Shown piece by piece: positions 1 through 12,500 of a stretch of DNA of 64,000 bases (positions within the stretch are counted from its first letter, which is position 1; each line of letters begins with the position of its first letter). The notes under the pieces were generated by a model. The model ran no database searches, was not told the DNA's origin, and worked only from the letters and a program-made list of their open reading frames with translations. The stretch is from positions 28,417,501 through 28,481,500 of the forward strand of contig JAYKKT010000090.1 of the NCBI GenBank assembly GCA_036023115.1, written 5' to 3'. The stretch is from Brasenia schreberi. Taxonomy: Eukaryota; Streptophyta; Magnoliopsida; Nymphaeales; Cabombaceae. The position numbers were made by a program, and so were the translations under genes.

Positions 1-1410
1 GAAAATCTTGATTGAGTTTAATAAAAGACTAAATGTTCACTGAACATTATATGTAAGCAATTACATGTTAATTTTAAAGAACAGCTCTTCTTCAGCTCAT
101 CTAACTCCACTCGTGTTTCAATAATTCACGTTTCACTCAGCTCGAATGAGCTGACAACCAGAACATAAACAAGGCATGAATTGCCGGACAAGCCATGAAC
201 ACCCCTTCTTCGCTTCATCTTCCAGCCCTTTGGATAGTGCTTTGGGTGTATTCGGTTCCAAACCTTAACATGTTTGAGTTGGACCTTGGTAAGTGGATCC
301 CAAGGTTCAAATTCGGAGATCCGATTCAAAGCCTGGCCTTGCTAAATGCTTTGCCAGAGGTTTAAGTACCAACTGTACCCGAATCCGATTCTTGATAAAA
401 CTTTTGACCCCTCTGACATCCGCGATTTCTAACCTGTCGACCATTTAAAAGATCATTTATTTGATAAATCATTTTGATGTACTCTTTCTTGAATGCTAAT
501 TGTACTTACTCAAGGTGGATGACCAAAACCAATTCACCGAAGTGTCTCACTCCATTGAGTGTGATTATCCTTTTCTAATGGGATTGAAGTGTGGTCTTCT
601 GATGGTAGATCCAACGGGACCTGGATCCAGATCGGTTTCTCACATGCTAAAGGTTACACCTGAACTGAACATACCTGGGTAGGAACCGGATCAAACCCAT
701 TCCAGTCTCCTTATTCCACACTCGCCTTCTGCACCCGAACTCTCGTAATGGGTCAAATCCCAGTCGATAAGGCTTCGATGCAGTGCAAGACCAAGTTCAT
801 TAAGAAGCTTTTTTTTTTTGTTTTTTTTTCCTCAGACGTTGGGCATATATGCCTACTGGTTTTATTCATGGTTTGGATGGTTAATGGGCAAGAGATCCTC
901 TATCAAAAGCTGTCACTGTGGCAGGTCAAGATGAGACACGACCCGCGTCTTGCTATGCCCGTTAACAAAGACGGACACGACACGATGGCAAGTTGAAGTG
1001 TCGACAAGGGATTCGAACCTGGCACTTTTGGCTGCAAAGATTACCCATGGCGTCTTTAAAGGACAGAAATTGAAGGAGATCGGACACTGGAATTGAGATG
1101 GGTGGGGGACAGAACACCGTCGTACTTTGCCCTGACCCAGCTCATGCTCAACAAGCCAAAACTCTACTTCACACACAAGAGTTCTATTCATATGGGATGA
1201 TGCACGGCTCATAAAGGCCTTTCCCTTTTTTCTAAAAGAAATTTTTTAATACATATATATAAAGCATGCTTAATGTATGCATACTGTAAAAATGAATATC
1301 ATGAAATGGTGGAACTCTCTAATCAACACCTAACTCTGTTTGAGGTGAACTCTAGGGCTGTCACTGCGGGCCGGCCTGGGCGGCCCTAGCTCTTGGAGGT
1401 GTTTGCATAC

Positions 1411-1466
1411 GCCCCCCCCCCCCCACCCCCCGCCCCCCCCCCCCCCCCACCCCCCACCCCCCCCAC
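1411..1466. repeat. Poly-C / C-rich low-complexity tract
   Basis: Runs of six to more than fifteen C residues are interrupted by single A or G bases. The minus strand therefore has many adjacent G-runs and could form G-quadruplexes. Such tracts are prone to length errors in assemblies, so the exact length is uncertain. Confidence 0.9.
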
Positions 1467-2348
1467 ACACATGAAATAAAATATGGGGGTATCTTGTGTC
1501 ACGGCATCAAGGGAGCTTACCTGCTGATGCCCAAGCAACATCGGGTCCAGACCCAAGGGAGGCTGGGCCATACTGGCACAGGTGTAGTAGGTGAGTGACT
1601 CTCCTAGGGCGAGCTTGTGTGGGTCTTGTAGTGGATCCACTTGAGTTCGCTAGTGTGAATAAGAGGGCTGAGGTGTCCCACCTAAGAGTCGATGTGTGCT
1701 GTCATAGAGAGTGTCCTGTTAGAGAACACTCGAGAAAGGTGAAGGTGAGAAAGTTGAGGAGAGAGCAAGGACGACACTTTGGGTCGACCACCATCCTCTT
1801 CTTCCTCAATTGATAGAGCGGGGCATCCAGTGGGTAAGGCCGCCGGGCGGCTCCATTGGTTTGCAAGTGGACTCCCTTCGAGAGACCTTGCAGTCGGCCG
1901 GATCTACGAAAAGTAAACCCATGTTGAGGCTATGCCACTGGAACGAAAATCTAATCTTGTTCAGGTGTGTGCTCAATCGAAGAAAGAGGATGAAGGCTGG
2001 TTGGCTTGCGGAAGCCAGTGACTATTACGACCAAGGGTGCAGTAACATAATGGACACCCATTTTGGTACAAAAAGTAACTTTAAAATATTTTTAAAATTC
2101 AAATTTGTATGATTGATCAAGTTAATCGAAAGATAAAAATACTTAAATGGATTTAAGGAATTGGTGTGTATATGGACAATGAAAATCCAATCTTGTTGGG
2201 GTGTATGCTCAATCTAATCCACATACCTCTTCTATGTTCAAACATTTCTAAAGGTTTTGACTATTTAATTAGTAAGATCAATAGTTGAAATTTAAAAGTT
2301 AAAAAAAATTATACATGAATGCATATGTTAATCTTCAAGAAGATCTTA

Positions 2349-2450
<102 letters not shown>

Positions 2451-3561
2451 GGAGATGTTAGATACAATTTCATACCATACTCTACTAGATAATTTGTGTC
2501 ATGTGTGTATGATCGCACTTACGATGTAGATCGACTTTTCATCCACCTAGGCACAAGGTTCACATACGAGTACATTAAATACAAGTCGGGATTGTTGTTT
2601 TGATGATGATAAAATAATGGACGAAAGGTTATCTAGCATATATATATATATACATAACTCGTGGAGCATTGTAGTGTACTGACCATTTCAAAACGTCAGC
2701 TGACATATGCGTGTAAAGTGAGGTTAACGTTGAACTCATGCACGTGTTCGTTTTTTTGGAGTATAGTGGTCAATGGTCAATGCCTAATGAAGTTCCCATT
2801 GGCCGATGTACGCATGCATGGCTTCTTCTGCGCATAAATATCAGAATTTTAATTTTAATGGTCGGTTCTGTTCTTATAAGAGGTGAAACCAGAAATGAAT
2901 CGGGTGGTTCCCAGTTCTGAGTTCAGCCGGTTCCTAGGTTTGGTTCTGGTTTAAAGTACTGGACTGGTTAAAAACCGAAATTTTTCAATCAAAAACGAAA
3001 AAAAATTGCATAAAAGATGCCAGTAGGAGAAACCGAATTTTCACCAAACAAGGTGGGAAATCTATAAAGAGTATCCGCATTCAGGGTGATTTTGAGATAG
3101 AAGGTAACTTAAGTTTTCTTTTCCTGGAATTCAACACAATGCCGCTTTTGAATTCTGTGTATGCGTGCTCATTTTGTTAGATTTGCAATTTCATGGATGC
3201 ATGAATAAAATATTATCATTATAAAGTTTGTTTTAACTATTAAAGGTTAAATATAATGCAAACGGAAATTACAGTTCCAACATTCTATAGGATGATACGA
3301 GTAAATTCATCTGCGGAACTCGATGGAACAAAATTCAGTAGCTTCCGTGGATCAGTGTGAGAAAGAAAACAAGAAACCAATATCCCCCATTTGCTCCTGC
3401 TCTTGTCAGTCATACGTCTGCGAGATTTTCTCCATCTTTGAAGCACCTGCATCACCAAATATCCAACAGTTTAATTTTTAGTTTTTGTTTACAGGAAGCT
3501 GCAGGGATGTGTGTGTCTGTTTCTGTCAGTGTGTTTGTATGGTATTTCCATTTAGATAAGG

Positions 3562-3769
3562 TCATGATTTTAAAAGAAGAGCAGAAGAAGGGTTCGAGTT
3601 TAGATTACCAAGTTCATAAGCGTCTGAACCTCTTATCACCCGGAGCCTCTTGACTGTTGCAGTGAACAACCTGTGAAAACATGAGTTTTACAAGATCAAA
3701 TTTAAAGGAGAATACTTAAAGAGAATGAACAATTATCTTATTCGAGAGAAAGAATGTGAACCTTCTAGC

Positions 3770-3801
<32 letters not shown>

Positions 3802-4266
3802 AAGAAAGACGGAGAGAGTATGACTTACTCCCAGGGAACATCACCAACCAGCATCTTATCGCCGTCATTATCTTCATAAATGAGTACAAAATCTGCTCCC
3901 CTCCTCAGAAGCTCTGGGATGCTGGACTCTTTCAAACATGGTGGCTTCTCACCCGTGCTCCGAGCTGAAATAGCACACACCTTACTAGTTTCAGCGAGGG
4001 GGCACACACACGCAGAGCATGTTCATGCGTGCTTATAATATGCATACAATATTTTGCAACAGTATTAAGTGAAAGATCAAGGAGATTTTCACTGAACCTG
4101 CAATAAATCTCTTAAACATGCTTTCCACTCCCCGAGCCAGTTTCTCATAGCTATCAAAAACGTTCAGGTCGATCTTCCTTCCTATTGGAACTCCATCCAT
4201 GTTCACTTTGATAAACATGAAATCCCTTCCTTTTGCTGCCTGCATTTTCAATACCTTCCACGACTC
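3562..4266 (-). CDS. Aux/IAA-type PB1 domain (domains III and IV), N-terminus not found
   Basis: Three minus-strand exons splice in phase: 4266-4098, 3964-3829 and 3670-3562, with AG acceptors and GT donors. They encode about 137 residues. The first exon carries domain III ([17 protein letters not shown], with the conserved Lys, then [12 protein letters not shown]). The second carries the acidic OPCA patch of domain IV ([16 protein letters not shown]). The third carries TVKRLRV and a short tail ending in LLKS. In this family the PB1 domain mediates Aux/IAA-Aux/IAA and Aux/IAA-ARF pairing in nuclear auxin signalling, and both charged faces are kept. Family members normally have an LxLxL repressor motif and a GWPP degron upstream. 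Neither was found between 4267 and 5800, so this is a truncated gene, a PB1-only protein, or a gene with distant 5' exons. The first supported exon opens in phase 0, so an upstream exon or an internal Met (for example at MQAAKG) must supply the start. Confidence 0.8.
3774..3803. repeat. (GA)n microsatellite in the last Aux/IAA intron
   Basis: A short GA-rich run within the intron between the last two exons of the minus-strand Aux/IAA locus. On the transcribed strand it is a CT tract just downstream of the 5' splice site. Confidence 0.8.
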
Positions 4267-6625
<2,359 letters not shown>

Positions 6626-7196
6626 GTTTCCTTGTGCATTGTGAAATTCTCCGTATAAAGACCACAAGAAGCTCGTATTTTCACTTTCAGAAACGTTTCT
6701 TTAAGCAAGTGAAGTCACTTCATGGCATCTTGGTGAGAAGGTTTCACTCAAGTAAACCAGCAAAATGAATTGAAATGTGTTTTCATGGTGACGTTGCTGA
6801 CGTGCTGTTATTCTCGTATTCACCCAAGCAACGAGTCCATATCAAGTCATATTCATATCACGGATTTCCTGTCCATATTCAATCCCCGCCGTTCATCTCC
6901 ACTCGATCTCTTCAATGGGAACTGGTGTGTACTGTGGACACCGATCCCAAGTTGCATCCTTGCATGGTTTTCGAAAATGTGATGTACGGTGGTGATTAGA
7001 TTTGATTAGTGACGGTCATAGCAAATTGTCCCTCTTGCAACCGCTTCCCAATACTACACAAGTTCTTGAGTTGTGAGCTTGACTCACAAGAATCACCCAA
7101 CAGTAGAACTCTGAACTCCTTGTGTGATGTTTAAATCGGGGTTTGAATCCAATCTTTTATTGTTTATATTCGTTCCTCAAAAACTTAAATTGAGAA

Positions 7197-7719
7197 GATA
7201 ACCTGGCCTGTTTCGGGTAAACTGGGAGTGGCAGTTCCAAATTGCCAGTTTCAGTTCCACTTCTTTTACGGGTTCGTCCTACTACATTTCCTGTTTCATG
7301 CTCATTTCAAAACACATGCATTAAAAATGGGATTTCAAAACCAAATTATAGTTTGGAACCACCAGTTCGAGCTCAGTTCTCATTTGATTTTCCAGGAGTG
7401 AAATCTGAATCTAATCGAACTGAGGAAATCCTCGTTCGGTTCCACTTTCGGATCTGATTCCCCGGTTTCAAAGGCAGTTTGGGTCCGATTCGAACCTCGG
7501 CATACACCCAAAACAACCACCTCTATCACAACATAGACCCAATGAATCAAATTAAATTCATAAGATAGACCCAATGAATGAGCCCATTCAAAATTTTCAA
7601 ATTAAAAAACCGGGGTTTTCTCAAATTCATGAACCCGAACCGAATCGGAAGGTCCTAAGTTTAATGGTTATAGTCGGCTCAAACTGTCTGAATCGGTTTC
7701 GAACCAGTCATGTTTATAG
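7197..7719. mobile_element. Degenerate hAT-like, GGTTC-rich repeat
   Basis: The right end (about 7700-7716) nearly matches the terminus GAACCAGTCATGTCTA of the well-bounded element at 56593-56903. The left end resembles the same terminus in inverted orientation (a segment reading GTTTCGGGTAAACTGG, then GTGGCAGTTCC). The interior is rich in GGTTC, GAACC and AACCGAA blocks, as in that element. It is an older, larger member of the same family; no target duplication could be read. Confidence 0.5.
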
Positions 7720-8321
7720 GGCCTCTAGAATTCAGCAAATTGATTCGGCATTTAAAATTAAATTGATTTACTAACACGAAAAAGCTTCGCGACACACTCA
7801 TACAAGAAGAATGAAAGAGTTCATATGAACCAAATCAACAGGGTTTTGTCAGTTTAACGGGCAAAGCTAAGGTCCCCCAGATTGCCCGTCCGTACGTGTG
7901 GGTAAGACTTGTAGCTATCGCACATCTGATCAAATCCTGACCCTCTGATGCCCCCACGATTGATCCTCATCAAATCTGAAATTTGCAGTCGGAAATTCTC
8001 GGGAAGCCCACGCTCACGACGAAAAGGCTCATTTTGGCTTAGTCCCTTTCCTAGCTTCAGCGAGCCGAGTCAAGCTCCACCAATAGTAACAATTCTCTTG
8101 GCTAAGGTTAATAAGAGTAGCAAGAGACCTACTAGACGTGCAGCACCAGGGAACCTCTTTGCTTCCCCCAACACACACACACATATACCTTGTTTGGTGC
8201 ATCATGCATGAGTAATGCATCAAATATAGACCATCTAATCAAAAGAACCGATGATACACATTTAAACGTATAAATTAAAAATTTTCTTATTCTTAGATGT
8301 GTTGAAGCACCACTTACATAT

Positions 8322-8660
8322 ACAACAACAATAACAACTATTAGTAACTAAGCCTTTTTTAATACTAGATGGGGTCGGCTACATGGATTCTTTATTTCCA
8401 CGTAGCCCTATCACGTGTTATGTTATCACTTAACTCACAATAAGCTAGATCATTCTTTATTGTTTCTTTCCAACACTTTTGTAGTCGTTCTCTACCTCTT
8501 TTAATACTTTCAAAATCTAGTTTTTCATACATTCTTACATGTTCTTTTTTTTATCTTCTTTTTATATGTCAAAACTACCTTAAACAATATTCTCTCATTT
8601 TATCCTCTATCGGGGTGCCACACATAATTTATTTCTAATAATCTCATTATGTAGAACTAT
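8322..8660 (-). mobile_element. 3' end fragment of an RTE-type LINE
   Basis: On the minus strand the fragment ends in the typical sequence through GTAGCCGACCCCATCTAG and AAAGGCTTAG into a GTTGTT-like tail. It matches the 3' portions of the copies at 12078-12290 and 12433-12700 base for base over long stretches. It is 5' truncated at about 8660. Confidence 0.75.
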
Positions 8661-9014
8661 TATTTTATGTTGGTGAGTCTTGTAAATGAGTAAAAGTGAG
8701 GTCATCCTGGGAGTCAAATATTTTCTTTGATTACAAGGCCTAGGCTTATGACAGTTCCAGTTCTATAAGCCTATACCTCATAATCAAACACACTTAAATT
8801 TCTTATCTAGGTTACTAAATCATACAGGTACACAAATACTAATTTGCAAAGGCTAAACTAATTAACAAGGAGGGCAGTTTTTTTATTTCTTTTTATTCTA
8901 GAAAAAAACTCACCTAAAGAAATGAAAATGACAAATAACACACCCACGTTTTGATTCAAATGGCAAACCAACCCAATGCACCTGTCCTGGTTCTATGCAT
9001 GCACATAAAACACC

Positions 9015-9110
9015 CAGTGTGTTAGCTCTACGGTAGGGCTTCTTGACATCCACCAGCATGTGGCAAGTTCGATTCCTACGAAAGGGGGTTGTGCATCTAC
9101 GCGTGGGCAT
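9015..9110 (+). mobile_element. tRNA-derived SINE head
   Basis: A Pol III A-box-like segment (GTTAGCTCTACGGTAGGGC, from 9021) is followed about 40 bp later by a B box (AAGTTCGATTCC, from about 9065). The layout matches the other SINE-like copies in the window. It is not a functional tRNA gene: no cloverleaf or anticodon arm can be drawn. Confidence 0.5.
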
Positions 9111-9316
9111 GTGTTGGTCTTCGCAAGGGTAAGGCCGTTATGGTTCCAGTTCCGTAGGTCGGCCGCGTAATCAAACACCCCCTCAATAATGTGCATGTGT
9201 TGATCTTCGCAACAAATGAGCCGTTATGGTTTCAGTTTCATAGGACCGGCCGAGTAATCAGACGCCCTCTGTGTTATTCTTCGCAAGCAATGGGCCTTTA
9301 TGGTACTAGTTCCGTA
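9108..9316. repeat. Three degenerate tandem units of about 75 bp
   Basis: Units starting near 9108, 9192 and 9271 share GTTGGTCTTCGCAA-, GCCGTTATGGTTCCAGTTCC- and GTAATCAAACACC-like blocks. The third is incomplete. A single related unit occurs at about 8735-8792. They lie about 200-400 bp upstream of the DAP3 start codon. Confidence 0.65.
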
Positions 9317-9330
9317 CACTCACCAGCAAA

Positions 9331-9427
9331 ATAAGGAGGGAGGTTGAAGCCAGATGCACGCTCCGGATACTGAACTCGTAAGCTCCAACTCGTGAGTCTA
9401 CGACCAAGCCAGGTGAGCTATTGCTCT
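9331..9427 (-). mobile_element. SINE fragment next to the DAP3 start
   Basis: Read on the minus strand it runs from GAGCAATAGCTCACCTGGC (A-box region) to GTGCATCTGGCTTCAACCTC. The same order is seen in the copies at 39395-39482 and 57270-57340. It ends about 90 bp before the DAP3 start codon, so it may lie in the promoter or 5' leader. Confidence 0.6.
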
Positions 9428-9519
9428 TCCTGCAATTTGTGCCCGTATTGCTTCCCATCACAGTTTCGCTCACTAATCGACCATTTTGTGCTCTCGCCTG
9501 GAAGCGCGTCGACCGGAAA

Positions 9520-12500
9520 ATGCTGCAACGCGGCCTTCGCGCCGCCGCCGCTGCAAACCGTCATCACCCCCTTTTCTTAATCCCTAATTCCGTCAACGGG
9601 AAGAGCAACGGGAGCCACAACCAAAATTTGCCCCCTTCTTACTCTCTCTCTTCGCGTCCGTTCTCTTCCGGGTTGAAATCGTCGGGAGCAAAGAGGGCAA
9701 AGGGGGCGAAAGCGTCCAATCCCAAAGGCAAGGCAGCAAAGGGCGGGTCTCCGATGAATTCGGAAGAAGCCTCTTCAGTCGACGACATCGATTTCGATCT
9801 GCGTTGGACGATCAAGCGAGAGCCGGCGAGGAAGACGACGAGAGCTTGAATATTGGACCGAAGGGTTTTCCTCTCTTTACTCAAGCCAAGTCCATTTCCG
9901 AACTCACCAGAAAGGACGTTTGTAGCTACATGGATTTTAGGATAATCATCAACAATGGCATTCTTTTTGACTGGGAAAACAAATTATCTACTCTAATGCA
10001 GGTGTTTTGATATGTGTCTTTTTGACTGTTGACTTTTTTGCAGTATGGAAGAGTTGAATGCAGTGTTGGCTGAAGGGTTGCCTCAGGTGTTTTGATATGT
10101 GTCTTTTTGACTGTTGACTTTTTTGCAGTATGGAAGAGTTGAATGCAGTGTTGGCTGAAGGGTTGCCTCTTGAATGCATTCTTTTTGACTGGGAAAACAA
10201 ATTATCTACTCTAATGCAGGTGTTTTGATATGTGTCTTTTTGACTGTTGACTTTTTTGCAGTATGGAAGAGTTGAATGCAGTGTTGGCTGAAGGGTTGCC
10301 TCTTGGAATGAAAAAGGAATTCGAGGAGACGAAACGGAGTGCGATTTTGGTCAAGCAGGCTTTCCTGGATCTCCGTGATAATTTCAGGCGTGTGGTTGAT
10401 CCGACAATACATCATCATAGTAAATGTGATCTATCTTCTTTATTACGTTCTTTAATTTTCTCTGACAGCTTTTGTTTTCTGGGCTTCATAGTATTTTTCC
10501 TGATTGAATCCTTGCTAGACTATGATTTGTATGTCTTTTGACACGCAACATCTTCTCCCAATGTCACTCAGAAGAAATGTGCCTCCGAATCTGTACCAAA
10601 GACAGGAAAGGTTTTAATGCAATAAGAGGAAAACTATAAATTAAGAAGAGATGATGAAATCGACGAAGCTAAAGGAGCGAGTCTTTCATCTTTACAGATG
10701 AAGGCATTTTTGAAGTTTCTAATATTACAAAGTATAATGTGGCCCTTTCTTATATTCACGCAGCCTTACTTCTTAGGAGTAATGCAGCATAGCTGCACAA
10801 TTTTTTTACTTTTTGGGGGCATGAAGTTTAAAACTTAAAGCTTGTAGTAAGTACTTGCAAAGAAAATCACCATGTAAAATGTACAAGGCATGCCTTTGAA
10901 CCTCAATGGTAGCCATTTCCAATCATGTAATACCAGTCTGCACCAGAACGGTCTTATACATGTTCATCTTTTCAAACAACCTTTAGAAATAACAGTTGCA
11001 AAACTGCAAAGATGTGGTGTGGTGTGGTGTGGTGCCTGCATTTACTAAATGAGCAAATAAACGTTGTCAAAGTCACTGGATAAAATATGCTAACCTAAGA
11101 CGCAGAAAAGTTAGATAGATTGTAGAAGCCCTATGGCTCTGATTGGAAGTTCAAATGCTGTCTTGTGTTTTGAATGGAGTACTGCTTATTTGACTTGATG
11201 TTAGCGTTACAGGATCTGACATGGTTTAGAATCTGTTACTTTCCAAAAAGTTTCATTTTGGGACGTCTTACTTAACTATGGCATGCAACCCGTATTAAGA
11301 TACCTTTGTTGTTTCTTGGACTATTCTCTTCAGCATCGAAAGTTAAAAAGCAGATTGTCTTGGATGGACTTGTTAGCTGTGGAAAAAGTATTGCACTTGC
11401 TATGCTTGTACACTGGGCACGAACTGAAGGTTGGATTGTCTTTTATGTTCCATATGGAAGACAGTGGACTCATGGTGGTTTCTTCTACAAAAATCTTCAG
11501 ACAGGATTGTGGGGCACACCTATTCAGGCTACAAAAGTTCTCCAGGTAGATTTTTTCTTTGTCAATTTGCTTACCCTTTTAAAATTATGACTATGTAATG
11601 GCTGCTCTAGTAGATACAAGTTCTTAATTGTTGGGAACTCTTTTAATGTGTCTCCATGATCTTATTCTTGTTTTAATTTTGCAACCATTTTTGTCACAAT
11701 GTAAGGGCATGGTTAAATTAAAAATCCCTTGTCCTGGTTAACAAGATCATTTTTTTTATTCCGTGTTGTTTACGAAGCTCTATAGATCGTGAAATAAGCA
11801 CAATTTGGTTTTACAGAAACATGAAAAGAGTGTGACATATTCAGGGAAAGGAGTTTTGCACAACATTTTCTTAACATTGGTGTGGTAATCTTTCTATTGC
11901 ACTTTTGTATATTTGGGCCTGTAGCTGGTCTGTGAAGCGCACTCCACACTGCAATAACAACACTTAGGTTTTGGATTCTTAGGGTTGTATCTTTGTGGCA
12001 ATATTGGTTGTTCTTAGTCATCTCCTGAGAGTGCTACTTTACTGAATTTCGGCGTACATTAGCACTAGAAGATAAGCAACAACAACAACTAAGCCTTTTC
12101 CCACACTACATGAGGTCGGCTATATGGATTCTTTGTTTCCACATAGCCCTATCATATGTCATGCCAACAGTTAACTCAATATAAACTAGATCATTTTTTT
12201 TTTGTTTCTTTCCAACACTTTTGTGGTTGTACTCTTCCTCTTTTAACATTTTCACAATCTAGTTTTTCATATCTTCTTACGGGTGCATCCTTGGGTCGTC
12301 TTTGTATATGTAAGGGATCACCCTTGCAATGCCGGTTCTAAGCTTGGATAAAGGAGGAGTGTTGTGTTAGATTTATGACAGCTAGCGTAAACCTTTGTCG
12401 GACTTATCTACCATAGATACTAGAAGATAAGCAGCAACAACAACAACAACTAAGCCTTTTCTTATACTCGACCGGGTCGGTTACATGGATTCTTTATTTC

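Noticed and set aside
1000..1030. tRNA B-box match on the minus strand (GGTTCGAATCC)
   Set aside because: No A box at suitable distance and no shared SINE body or tail was found.
1386..1640. Gly-rich minus-strand frame
   Set aside because: The glycines come from the poly-C tract; nothing else looks like a protein.
8910..9196. Overlapping minus-strand frames of about 66 codons
   Set aside because: They cover the SINE and the degenerate tandem repeat and resemble no protein.
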